Assembly (NCBI GenBank): GCA_019359045.1
Contig: JAHHIA010000012.1
Location: 62,001 to 126,000, forward strand
Direction: 5' to 3'
Source of the DNA: Scytolyngbya sp. HA4215-MV1
GTDB taxonomy: Bacteria > Cyanobacteriota > Cyanobacteriia > Leptolyngbyales > Leptolyngbyaceae
Length of the DNA: 64,000 nt
In this document: positions 56,925 through 64,000 of the stretch, piece after piece
Position numbering within the stretch: the first letter of the stretch is position 1
How the letters are laid out: the number at the start of each line of letters is the position of its first letter
The notes under the pieces: model-generated
What the model was told of the DNA's origin: nothing
The model's database searches: none
What the model saw: the letters and a program-made list of their open reading frames with translations, nothing else
Position numbers and translations under genes: made by a program

Positions 56925-57452
56925 ATGGGTAGAACGCTGAAAGAAAAGCAAGACATGGTGGCTGAACTGAAGGAAACTTTGAATCAGACACAACTTGCAC
57001 TGGTGATTGATTATCAAGGGTTGTCAGTTGCCGAGATTAGTGACTTACGGAAGCGGTTGCGTCCGATGGGGGCTGTTTGCAAGGTCGCCAAAAATACCCT
57101 CATGGGCGTAGCGATCGCAGAGAATGCCAACTGGCAATCGCTCTCGCAATTTTTGCAAGGAACCAACGCCTTTTTGCTGGTCAAAGATGACATGCAAGGC
57201 GCAATCAAAGCCTACCAGGACTTCCAAAAAGTCTCGAAGAAAACTGGACTGCGTGGTGGCGTATTGGAAGGTCGTCCCCTGTCGGAAGCAGACATTAAGG
57301 CGATCGCGGACTTGCCATCCAAAGAGCAACTCATGGCTCAGATTGCAGGTGCCATCAATGGTGTGGCAACCAAAGTGGCAGTGGGCATCAACGAAGTTCC
57401 AGGTTCTCTGGCGCGTGCCATCAAGGCGATTTCTGAAAAAGAAGCCGCCTAA
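56925..57452 (+). CDS. rplJ: ribosomal protein L10
   Basis: A 175-residue protein. It begins [17 protein letters not shown] and contains the rRNA-binding region [19 protein letters not shown] and the C-terminal helix that carries L7/L12 dimers (residues about 140-172). It anchors the L7/L12 stalk. The start has a perfect AAGGAGGTGA six bases ahead. Confidence 0.98.
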   Translation: MGRTLKEKQDMVAELKETLNQTQLALVIDYQGLSVAEISDLRKRLRPMGAVCKVAKNTLMGVAIAENANWQSLSQFLQGTNAFLLVKDDMQGAIKAYQDFQKVSKKTGLRGGVLEGRPLSEADIKAIADLPSKEQLMAQIAGAINGVATKVAVGINEVPGSLARAIKAISEKEAA

Positions 57453-57547
57453 ATTGCAACCAGTTCCGAATATCGAGTTGGCATCTGCTTGAAAACTCAA
57501 GATTTGGAACGAACTAATCAACCCTTATTTCTCCATAGGAGTTATCC

Positions 57548-57943
57548 ATGTCTGCTGTAACAGAAGAAATCTTAGAAAAGCTCAAAACCCTGACGCTGCT
57601 GGAAGCGGCTGAGTTGGTCAAGCAAATTGAAGAAACGTTTGGTGTTAGCGCCGCTGCCCCGGTGGGTGGCATGATGATGGCGGCTCCAATGGGCGGTGGC
57701 GCAGCAGCGGCTGAACCCGAAGAAGAGCAAACCGAATTTGATGTGATTCTGGAAGAAGTGCCAGCCGACAAGAAGATCGCGGTTCTCAAGGTGGTGCGGA
57801 CTTTGACGGGATTGGGTCTGAAAGAAGCCAAAGATATGGTGGAAGCAGCTCCCAAGGCTGTCAAAGAAGGCGTCGCCAAATCAGATGCGGAAGATTCCAA
57901 GAAGCAGCTTGAAGAAGCGGGTGCAAAGGTCAAGATCAAGTAA
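57548..57943 (+). CDS. rplL: ribosomal protein L7/L12
   Basis: A 131-residue protein with the N-terminal dimer domain ([20 protein letters not shown]), an Ala/Gly/Met hinge ([18 protein letters not shown]) and the C-terminal factor-binding domain ([36 protein letters not shown]). It recruits translational GTPases. It is followed by a clear terminator. Confidence 0.98.
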   Translation: MSAVTEEILEKLKTLTLLEAAELVKQIEETFGVSAAAPVGGMMMAAPMGGGAAAAEPEEEQTEFDVILEEVPADKKIAVLKVVRTLTGLGLKEAKDMVEAAPKAVKEGVAKSDAEDSKKQLEEAGAKVKIK

Positions 57944-57968
57944 TTGGGCTGGATGCATCTATTTTAGG

Positions 57969-57999
57969 CAGGGCAGGCAACGCTTGCCCTGTTTTTTTT
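57969..57999 (+). terminator. Rho-independent terminator after rplL
   Basis: Arms CAGGGCAGGC and GCTTGCCCTG (10 bp, one G-T pair) with loop AAC, then eight T. It ends the ribosomal-protein transcript 26 nt after the rplL stop. Confidence 0.9.
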
Positions 58000-58008
58000 A
58001 GGACGATA

Positions 58009-58143
58009 GTCACGATCGCTCAGACATTTCAAACCCTGAATCAAAAAGGGACCGAAGCCCCTTGTCCTGAACTGAATGACGATGGCGATATCTGGTTGCT
58101 GCGGGAACGACCGCTGTATGTCACAATGGAAAACGCGACTTAA
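58009..58143 (+). pseudogene. possible gene remnant without start codon
   Basis: An open stretch of 44 codons ending in TAA at 58141 that looks coding in composition (for example ELNDDGDIWLLRERPLYVT), but no ATG, GTG or TTG precedes it in frame and it starts just after the rplL terminator. I do not recognise it. It may be the tail of a lost gene upstream of chlI, or chance. Confidence 0.3.
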
Positions 58144-58171
58144 GATGTTTTAATATTTACGGGAATTTTTC

Positions 58172-59323
58172 GTGAGTCTCACTGCCAAAGCCAGCCCTGT
58201 CTCTAGCCAGCAACCGATCGCATCTGCTATTTCGGCTCGTCGTCGTGTGGTGTTTCCCTTCACTGCGATCGTCGGTCAGGAAGAAATGAAGTTGGCATTG
58301 TTGTTGAACGTGATCGATCCCAAAATTGGTGGGGTGATGATCATGGGCGATCGGGGCACAGGCAAATCGACCACGATTCGGGCACTGGCAGACTTGTTGC
58401 CTGAAATTGATGTCGTCGCCGATGATCCCTTTAACAGCCATCCCAGCGATCCGGATATGATGGGCGATGCAGTCCGGCAACTAGTGGAACAAGGTGCCAC
58501 ACTTCAGATTACTCAAAAGAAAGTGACCATGGTGGATTTACCGCTGGGTGCCACTGAGGATCGGGTTTGCGGCACGATCGATATTGAAAAAGCTTTGTCC
58601 GAAGGGGTCAAAGCCTTTGAGCCAGGGCTGTTGGCAAAGGCAAACCGGGGCATTCTCTACGTGGATGAAGTCAACCTACTGGATGACCACCTGGTGGATG
58701 TGTTGCTCGACTCTGCCGCTTCCGGTTGGAATACCGTCGAGCGGGAAGGAATTTCGGTACGCCATCCTGCCCGGTTTGTGTTGGTGGGTTCAGGCAACCC
58801 TGAAGAAGGTGAGTTGCGTCCGCAGTTGCTCGATCGCTTTGGCATGCATGCCGAAATTCGCACTGTGAAAGAACCCGCGCTACGGGTTCAAATTGTGGAG
58901 CAGCGTTCGGATTTTGATCAAGATCCCCCTACTTTTCTGGACAAGTATGAAGCCGAGCAAATCGAACTTCAGCAAAAGTTGGTAAATGCACAAGCACTGC
59001 TGAAGCAAGTGGTGATTGATTATGACTTTCGAGTGAAGATTTCTCAGGTTTGTTCTGAACTTAATGTAGACGGGTTGCGGGGTGATATTGTGACCAACCG
59101 GGCAGCCAAGGCATTGACTGCTTTTGAAGGGCGCACCGAGGTCACTGTGAACGATATTCGTCGCGTGGTTACCCTCTGCTTGCGTCACCGTCTCCGCAAA
59201 GATCCGCTGGAGTCGATCGACTCGGGTTATAAAGTGGAAAAAGTCTTTAACCAGGTGTTTGGGCTAGTTGAGGAGCCGTCAGACGACAGCAAAGTTGCCC
59301 AAACTAGTCAGAATGGCAAATAG
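58172..59323 (+). CDS. chlI: magnesium chelatase ATPase subunit I
   Basis: A 383-residue AAA+ protein from GTG 58172 ([12 protein letters not shown]). Walker A is [14 protein letters not shown] (about residue 59), the characteristic insertion is [15 protein letters not shown], Walker B is [16 protein letters not shown], and [21 protein letters not shown] is sensor 1 with the arginine finger. With ChlD and ChlH it inserts Mg into protoporphyrin IX, the first step to chlorophyll; GUN4 (37610) stimulates the reaction. Confidence 0.97.
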   Translation: MSLTAKASPVSSQQPIASAISARRRVVFPFTAIVGQEEMKLALLLNVIDPKIGGVMIMGDRGTGKSTTIRALADLLPEIDVVADDPFNSHPSDPDMMGDAVRQLVEQGATLQITQKKVTMVDLPLGATEDRVCGTIDIEKALSEGVKAFEPGLLAKANRGILYVDEVNLLDDHLVDVLLDSAASGWNTVEREGISVRHPARFVLVGSGNPEEGELRPQLLDRFGMHAEIRTVKEPALRVQIVEQRSDFDQDPPTFLDKYEAEQIELQQKLVNAQALLKQVVIDYDFRVKISQVCSELNVDGLRGDIVTNRAAKALTAFEGRTEVTVNDIRRVVTLCLRHRLRKDPLESIDSGYKVEKVFNQVFGLVEEPSDDSKVAQTSQNGK

Positions 59324-59371
59324 TCAACCTTTGTGAGTACTGGGACAATTCCCCTGGAAAACTGAATCCTT

Positions 59372-59872
59372 ATGGAAAAACGCATCCTGGGATTAGATCC
59401 AGGGTTAGCCACTTTGGGCTTTGGAGCGATCTCATGTCGGGCTGAACCCTATGCATCTGGTCAGGATGAGACCAGTCGGGTTGCCGTTCTGGATTTTGGG
59501 GTGGTGCAAACGCCTGCCAAAACCCCAGTGGGCGATCGCCTGTGCATGATTTACGAGGATTTGCACACACTGCTGAAGCAATGTCAACCTGACCTGGTAG
59601 CAGTGGAAAAGCTGTTTTTCTACCGCATGGGGAACACCATTCTGGTCGCTCAGGCGCGCGGGGTGGTATTGCTCGTCCTAGCGCAGTATGGTGTTCCAAC
59701 GATCGAATTCACTCCGGCTCAGATTAAGCAGGCATTGACGGGCTACGGTAATGCGGATAAACATGCGGTGCAAGAAGCGGTTGCCCGTGAGTTGTCGCTG
59801 GAAACCATTCCGAAACCGGATGATGCGGCGGATGCTCTGGCGGTAGCGCTGACTGCCTGGTTTCAGAATTGA
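59372..59872 (+). CDS. ruvC: Holliday-junction resolvase RuvC
   Basis: A 166-residue nuclease. The four acidic catalytic residues are visible: Asp in [14 protein letters not shown], Glu in [14 protein letters not shown], and the two Asp in [15 protein letters not shown] ten-residue insertion ([11 protein letters not shown]) after the first strand is longer than in E. coli. It cuts Holliday junctions made by RuvAB. It touches the convergent DUF1499 gene with no gap. Confidence 0.95.
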   Translation: MEKRILGLDPGLATLGFGAISCRAEPYASGQDETSRVAVLDFGVVQTPAKTPVGDRLCMIYEDLHTLLKQCQPDLVAVEKLFFYRMGNTILVAQARGVVLLVLAQYGVPTIEFTPAQIKQALTGYGNADKHAVQEAVARELSLETIPKPDDAADALAVALTAWFQN

Positions 59873-60412
59873 TCAGGGCGAAATGCCCAAGTCTTTCAAC
59901 GCTAGTCGGATTTGTTCTAACCGACGGCGGTTTACGCCCAAATCGGATTCGCCCATTCTCGCTGCCGATCGCATTTGAATGATGGAGGCATCTTCTGGGA
60001 AGTAGAATTCGCCATCATCGACAAATCCCATCAGGCGACTGGTGGACTCGAACCGGATATAGTCGTCAGTTTGTTCCACGACTTGGGTGCGCGGCACCAC
60101 GGTTAGGACTTGCAGTAAGGCTTTGCGGGCAGTGTCGCGATCGGTCTGGTAGGCAATGGGGGCGATCGCGTGGTCGGTGTCGGCATTCTGACTGACAACG
60201 CAGTTGGGGGATGCGGGACAGGGCTGGAGTTGTTGATTGTGGATGCCCAGATTTTGGGAGGGTGTGCCTGCGAAGGTTTTGCCTAAACCCGGTAGGGTGG
60301 CGATCGGGGCTGTTGGCAAGGAGGGGTTTGCCCAAGCAGGCAGGGTGACCCATAGGTTGCTGGTGAGGGTGATGACGGTGGCGAGGAGAATGGGGAGAAG
60401 GTTGGGGAACAT
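59873..60412 (-). CDS. secreted DUF1499-domain protein
   Basis: About 179 residues from ATG 60412, chosen because it opens a signal peptide (MFPNLLPILLATVITLTSN, cleavage near PAWA-NP); an upstream frame would add 64 residues of no clear kind. The DUF1499 motif CPASPNCVVSQ is present, followed by YIRFESTSRLMGFVDDGEFYF. These proteins are common in photosynthetic organisms and without firm function; export points to periplasm or lumen. The stop is directly next to that of ruvC. Confidence 0.85.
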   Translation of the reverse strand: MFPNLLPILLATVITLTSNLWVTLPAWANPSLPTAPIATLPGLGKTFAGTPSQNLGIHNQQLQPCPASPNCVVSQNADTDHAIAPIAYQTDRDTARKALLQVLTVVPRTQVVEQTDDYIRFESTSRLMGFVDDGEFYFPEDASIIQMRSAARMGESDLGVNRRRLEQIRLALKDLGISP

Positions 60413-60592
60413 GGGGTGGGTTTTGGGTTTTGGGTTTTGGATTGTTTTGTTTCTATGTTCGGCTTGGGAATGGCGATCGAACGATTTTGCTTCCGGTTCT
60501 AGGCTCAAAGCTGAGCTTCTAGAGAGCATTCTAAGGCAGGTGGGGGGTTGGTGGAACGGTGTTGTCTGTCGGAGGCTTCGTAAAATCCAAGG

Positions 60593-61127
60593 ATGCCTCG
60601 TCAATCACGCGACCTCAGATCGGGTTACTGCTATCACATCACGGTTCGGTGCAATAATCGCGAATTTCGGCTGATTCGCGACGAATGTCGTGAGGTGTTG
60701 CTTTACGCCATCCAGCGATGTCAGGAAATTTATGGTTTCAAGCTCTATGCTCTGTGCATTATGAGCAACCATGTGCATTATTTGCTGGAACCTGCGCTGC
60801 CAGACGATTTGCCAAAAATAATGCACTGGCTCAACTGGTACACGGCAATGTGCTTTAGAGGATGTTTGAAAAGTCATTTCGTAAGTAGCAACAGGCACGA
60901 TCCCCCTAAATCCCCCTTAAAAAGGGGGACTTCCGATCCGGTTCCCTCCTTTTTAAGGAGGGTTAGGGAGGATCAAGCCCAGCATTGACTAGAGCAGATA
61001 GCTTGTGTACACGGTAGCCTTTTTAAGGGGGCTAGGGGGATACCTGGGTGCTCAACATCACAGGAAATGCCTTTTCAAACACGCTCTTAACCGCATGATG
61101 AATGCACTGGGCATTTTTGGGGAGTCT
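60593..61127 (+). pseudogene. REP-associated tyrosine transposase (RAYT), interrupted by a MITE
   Basis: An IS200-like Y1 transposase of the RAYT type. It begins MPRQSRDLRSGYCYHITVRC, and carries the metal His pair in IMSNHVHYLLEP; HWLNWYTAMCF should run on into NRM. Instead a 229-bp element is inserted at 60858-61086. Removing it and one TTA copy restores TGC TTT AAC CGC ATG ATG AAT, i.e. AMCFNRMMNALGIFGE, the expected RAYT sequence. The frame is lost again after GES at 61127, where the tandem repeats start, so the C-terminal part is missing. It is not functional as seen. Confidence 0.85.
60858..61086. mobile_element. 229-bp MITE inside the RAYT gene
   Basis: Terminal inverted repeats of 23 bp, 20 of them identical: the left end starts GAGGATGTTTGAAAAG and the right end, in reverse complement, GAGCGTGTTTGAAAAG. 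A 3-bp direct repeat TTA flanks it (60855-60857 and 61087-61089). No transposase is inside; the interior holds REP-like hairpins (CCCCCTTAAAAAGGGGG and CTCCTTTTTAAGGAG). The 3-bp T-N-A duplication fits mobilisation by an IS5-group transposase (family knowledge, not shown). Confidence 0.88.
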
Positions 61128-61180
61128 AAAATACATATACTTTCAAAGCCCCCTTTTTAAGGGGGTTTGGGGGATCGAAT

Positions 61181-61240
61181 ATGCCTGAACTCAACTCCAG
61201 TCACTTTTATCTTCCCTATAACCGTCAAGCGCAAATCTAA
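61181..61240 (+). CDS. 19-codon minigene copy 1 (DUF559 N-terminal peptide)
   Basis: ATG to TAA within tandem unit 1; the peptide is MPELNSSHFYLPYNRQAQI. It repeats the N terminus of the downstream DUF559 protein and has the same leader. Translation is possible but unproved. Confidence 0.35.
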   Translation: MPELNSSHFYLPYNRQAQI

Positions 61241-61290
61241 ATACATATACTTTCAAAGCCCCCTTTTTAAGGGGGTTTGGGGGATCGAAT

Positions 61291-61350
61291 ATGCCTAAAC
61301 TCAACTCTAATCACTTCTATCTTCCCTATAACCGTCAAGCGCAAATCTAA
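61291..61350 (+). CDS. 19-codon minigene copy 2 (DUF559 N-terminal peptide)
   Basis: ATG to TAA within tandem unit 2; the peptide is MPKLNSNHFYLPYNRQAQI. Same leader and stop as copy 1. It could be a by-product of tandem duplication or a short upstream frame. Confidence 0.35.
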   Translation: MPKLNSNHFYLPYNRQAQI

Positions 61351-61400
61351 ATACATATACTTTCAAAGCCCCCTTTTTAAGGGGGTTTGGGGGATCGAAC

Positions 61401-61790
61401 ATGCCTGAACTCAACTCCAACCACTTTTATCTTCCCTATAACCGTCAACTGGTTGTGAGAGCAAAAGAATTACGTCAGCACCCTACCCCAGCGGAAAAAA
61501 AGCTCTGGCAAGACTGCCTTCAAACCTTGCCGTGGCGGATCTTGCGGCAACGTCCCATTGGTCACTTTATTGTGGATTTCTATTGTGCAGCTTTGAAACT
61601 GGTGATTGAGGTAGACGGGGAGAGTCACTTTACCGATGAAGGGCAGATGCGGGATTTGGAGCGAACGCAAATTTTAGAAAGCTATGGGTTAAAGGTAATC
61701 CGGTTTAGTAATGATGAGGTGATGCATCAATTTGAGGGAGTGTGTCAGAGAATTTGGGAGGAGATCCCTTTAAATTCCCCTTCAAAGTAG
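61401..61790 (+). CDS. DUF559 endonuclease-like protein
   Basis: A 129-residue protein of the DUF559/Vsr-like PD-(D/E)xK group. After FYLPYNRQLVVRAKELRQHP comes TPAEKKLWQD, then LRQRPIGHFIVDFYCAALKLVIEVDG with the catalytic Asp/Glu (in FIVDFYC and VIEVDGESH). Members are small nuclease-like proteins, common near repeats and mobile DNA; activity is seldom tested. The start is in the third tandem unit, so its leader exists in three copies. A second group of REP-like repeats follows. Confidence 0.85.
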   Translation: MPELNSNHFYLPYNRQLVVRAKELRQHPTPAEKKLWQDCLQTLPWRILRQRPIGHFIVDFYCAALKLVIEVDGESHFTDEGQMRDLERTQILESYGLKVIRFSNDEVMHQFEGVCQRIWEEIPLNSPSK

Positions 61791-61828
61791 GGTGTGTAAA
61801 TAGATTCGGGTCTGTTTTTAAGCCGTCT

Positions 61829-62032
61829 GATCCCCCTAAATCCCCCTTAAAAAGGGGGACTTTGAAATTTGAAGCCCCCCTTTTTTCTAGCGCAGCGGTG
61901 CTTTAGCACGGGGGGTGGGGGGATCTCCCAGTGGTTTCGCCTTGAATCTGAGATTTGTGTGTGCACCGTAGCTTAAAAAGGGGGACTTCTGGCTCGGTTC
62001 CCTCCTTTTTAAGGAGGGTTAGGGAGGATCAA
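61829..62032. repeat. cluster of REP-like hairpins
   Basis: Contains GATCCCCCTAAATCCCCCTT with its AAGGGGG partner at the left, and at the right GACTTCTGGCTCGGTTCCC followed by CTCCTTTTTAAGGAGGGTTA. Both blocks have close relatives inside the MITE at 60858-61086 (e.g. CTTCCGATCCGGTTCCCTCC), as does the link CACCGTAGC (CACGGTAGC there), so this cluster may be the remains of a related element. Confidence 0.75.
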
Positions 62033-62152
62033 AAGTCTCTCTGGGAAGAATGGGATACTCCGGATGAGGAAATTCGCAAGGTGGCGGAGAAGTTTGTCTT
62101 GGCGAATTGTTTTGATCCTCAGGTGGCAGGGCTGAGGTTTGTGCCGCCGTGA
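62033..62152 (+). pseudogene. C-terminal gene fragment, unknown protein
   Basis: Thirty-nine codons ending in TGA: SLWEEWDTPDEEIRKVAEKF, then VLANCFDPQVAGLRFVPP. They read directly on from a REP hairpin without a proper start, so this looks like the tail of a gene whose front was replaced by repeats. I do not recognise the family. Confidence 0.5.
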
Positions 62153-62156
62153 CTTC

Positions 62157-62189
62157 AGATCCCGGCTTTTTTAGGAAAAGCCGGGATCT
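62157..62189. repeat. perfect 14-bp hairpin
   Basis: Arms AGATCCCGGCTTTT and AAAAGCCGGGATCT with loop TTAGG. It lies between the fragment and the 3' end of the NACHT-GUN4 gene and may work as a terminator for it (reverse strand: ...AGCC...TTTT inside the stem). Confidence 0.75.
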
Positions 62190-62285
62190 TGAGCCGGTGC
62201 CAGGTAACAAATCGCCAGGAAGTTGATGATGTCGTAAGCAGCGAGTTGATAATAAATCTTTAGGAAAGTCTGAAGCGCTTATCTG

Positions 62286-64000
62286 CTAAAGTCTACAAGT
62301 CGTTGCGCGCGAGAAGAGAACCCACCGCGACCCCCACAACAACAACCCCCCCCCAACTATCCGCCCCCTCAACATCACCCGAGGAAACTCTCCCATGGGA
62401 GCTAATTCGAGGTTGTAGGTTAGGTTGTCTAAGTCCACCCACTTGCCCTCCTTGCGCCAGCCGACGCGATCGCCAAACTTTTCCCAGTCGTCATTGTAAT
62501 CCATTGGGCTACCGCATTCCTGCCAGATGCGTTTCTGCACACTAAAGCCCCATTTGCCATTGCTGTATCTCACCCACAAGCGATCGAGGGTTTGCAGGTC
62601 GTCGCAGGGAAAATTTTTCAGATCGGCGCGATCGAACCATTGCCCTTCTTCTTTGCCTACGGTGGTAATCATCAGCCGATAGGTTTCGTAATCTGCCTGC
62701 TTCCACTGTTGTGCTCTTAGCAACGCTTCTAACGTCTGATACTTGGAGTCTTGCGCCACCTTATCCAGGCTTTGCAAAAAGGACTGCAAATCTTCGCTCA
62801 GCTTTTCAGGACGGGGATACTCTTTCAGGCAAATCGTTGACAGGTCTGCGGCTTCGCTGCCCTGTTCACAGGCTTTGCGAATCACCTGATCCAGCAACCT
62901 GGGATTGAGTTGGGCCGTGTAGAGCAGTACGGTTTCTCGCCAGATGGCATGATTCCAGTTTTGCAAGACCAGTTGGGCGCTTTTTTTGATGCTGTCGATG
63001 TCCTGGGGCTGTGCCAGCCTTGTGGCAGCAAAAAAGCCCTGAAAGCTGGCATGGGGAAACTCGTATTCTCCCGGTTCTCGTTCTACCAGCAACTCGCTGA
63101 CCCCCAACATTTGCTTGAGCCAGGCGGCTGGATCGACTTCCTCTTGCTGCAAAATCGGGTTTTGGCTGAGAAACTTCAGCAAGCTCGGGTGGGAAATTTT
63201 GAGCCGCTTGCTCTGCACCATTGCCAGCGCCACAATCTGCAGAATCGTCTGGTTGTGGTCGAAGGACAACAGCATCCGAATCAACCGCGCTTTAGGGCGA
63301 TCGTCCAGTTGCAGTTTGCAGATGCCGCGATAGAGATCAATCCGCTGGCGAGGCAACTCCACTGAGGGATCAAAGCGATGAAAGGTCGCCAGCATGTTCA
63401 GCAACAGGGGATTTTCTGCCATGTAGCCCAGTTCTTGCCGACGCTGTTGCAGTTGGGCGATTAAGTTGTCTGCCCGTTCATTTGCCACCTCTTTGGCATG
63501 GCGACGTTGCTTTTCCGCCCGACAACAGCGTTCCTGACAGAGATACCAGCGGTGAATGAACTGCGCTTACTGTTGAGGATTGAATCTGTTGACAAAAATT
63601 GGGATGGTAGGTTGCTGGGCAACGTATTCCTTGAAGCCCGCCGGACGAGACGTGACAATAAACACCGATCGGTCATACTCCCGCATCTGAGCGCTGATCC
63701 AGTGGCTAACCTGGGGCCGATCTCCTTCTGGCAACTCATCAAAGCCATCCAGCATCACCAGTGCCGATCCACTGAGCAATAGCTTTTCTGCCCATTGAGG
63801 CGGGGCGGTCAAGGGATGGTTTTTTGACAAACTGGGCACATGAAACTCGGTAATTAGGGTTGGCAAACTGGGCGGTTGGGACTGGGTCAGTTCCTCCGTC
63901 CAATCGCGCAAGCGCAACAGCACGGGCACCAGTTTGGGAGCGCCATAGTGGCGCTGTTTCCGCTGTCCATAAATCAACGCCACATGCCGCAACAGGGTGG
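62286..64000 (-). pseudogene. NACHT NTPase with C-terminal GUN4 domain, one in-frame stop, 5' end outside
   Basis: The window holds about 570 codons of the 3' part. It enters at TLLRHVALIYG, the residues that follow a Walker A loop, so the P-loop lies just beyond base 64000. Walker B is ALVMLDGFDELPEGDRPQ, the NACHT form, and VFIVTSRPAGF is the next motif. A TAA at 63567-63569 breaks the frame after NRFNPQQ; the same frame goes on as AQFIHRWYLCQERC, the normal continuation, so this is a nonsense codon (one change from CAA), not a frameshift. GTG 63488 could restart. Helical repeats follow, then a GUN4 domain (LQTLDRLWVRYSNGKWGFSV) and the end FSRATTCRL. Confidence 0.85.

Larger units (their letters stand above)
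61131..61448. repeat. three tandem 110-bp units carrying a gene 5' end
   Basis: Units at 61131-61240, 61241-61350 and 61351-61448, period exactly 110 bp. Each holds ATACATATACTTTCAAAG, a hairpin (CCCCCTTTTTAAGGGGG), the leader TTTGGGGGATCGA and an ATG reading MP(E/K)LNS(S/N)HFYLPYNRQ. In units 1 and 2 the frame stops at TAA after 19 codons; unit 3 continues as the DUF559 gene. Differences between units 1 and 2 in the coding part are four substitutions, two silent. Confidence 0.92.
61791..62285. other. 495-bp region of REP-like repeats and a gene fragment
   Basis: After the DUF559 gene comes a mosaic of hairpin repeats (61829-62032), a short protein fragment (to 62152) and a strong palindrome (62157-62189). 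No intact gene is seen. It resembles a site of repeated small insertions. Confidence 0.6.

Noticed and set aside
61131-61448. CRISPR-like array
   Set aside because: Three 110-bp units in direct tandem without spacers; they carry a gene 5' end, not short repeats with unique spacers.
63461-63748. Frameshift in the NACHT gene, using the alternative reverse frame at 63461-63748
   Set aside because: Translation through the TAA in the original frame gives the natural continuation (AQFIHRWYLCQERC), so a nonsense codon explains the break without a frame change.

Overview
The window is cyanobacterial chromosome. The evidence is a magnesium-chelatase subunit (ChlI), a stand-alone GUN4 protein, many HIP1-type GCGATCGC sites, the gene order rplS - tRNA-Trp - secE - nusG - rplK - rplA - rplJ - rplL, and a Synechocystis-type arsenate reductase. 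The genus cannot be fixed from the sequence. No phage, rRNA or CRISPR array was seen.

Layout. 0-10 kb: a GGCT-like protein, a GT39 glycosyltransferase, a TrkA-type NAD-binding protein, an ABC exporter, a pentapeptide-repeat protein, and a reverse-strand run of JAMM protease, MoeB-rhodanese and MFS permease. 10-21 kb: a forward-strand carbohydrate/redox run (alpha/beta hydrolase, MDR reductase, two SDRs, a GH63-type glucosidase overlapping an aquaporin, GST, GMC oxidoreductase), then a COQ4-like gene divergent from a TetR regulator across a palindrome. 21-32 kb: a second GT39, an IMPase-family phosphatase, a methyltransferase, a secreted 5'-nucleotidase, an arsenic operon (acr3-arsC-phosphatase), holB with an exported methyltransferase, and arsR. 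32-44 kb: an SLH lipoprotein, a bacterial dynamin with a small membrane partner, mtnA, gun4, a NarL-type regulator, icd, argJ and a response regulator-adenylyl cyclase. 44-60 kb: gatB, an FKBP, secA, a CbiMNQO metal transporter, the translation/transcription block, chlI, ruvC and a DUF1499 protein.

The last 3.5 kb (60.6-64 kb) is a repeat-rich accessory island. It holds a RAYT transposase gene broken by a 229-bp MITE with a TTA target duplication, three 110-bp tandem copies that multiply the 5' end of a DUF559 nuclease-like gene into two 19-codon minigenes, a cluster of REP-like hairpins, and the 3' part of a NACHT NTPase ending in a GUN4 domain. That last gene carries one in-frame TAA and runs off the window.

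Intergenic spaces also hold small palindromic elements: two about 94-bp elements with TATAGC ends, a perfect 53-nt palindrome between icd and argJ, a roughly 68-bp dispersed repeat seen twice, and a nested hairpin element downstream of the dynamin gene. Function calls rest on motifs and remembered family features; no database search was possible.
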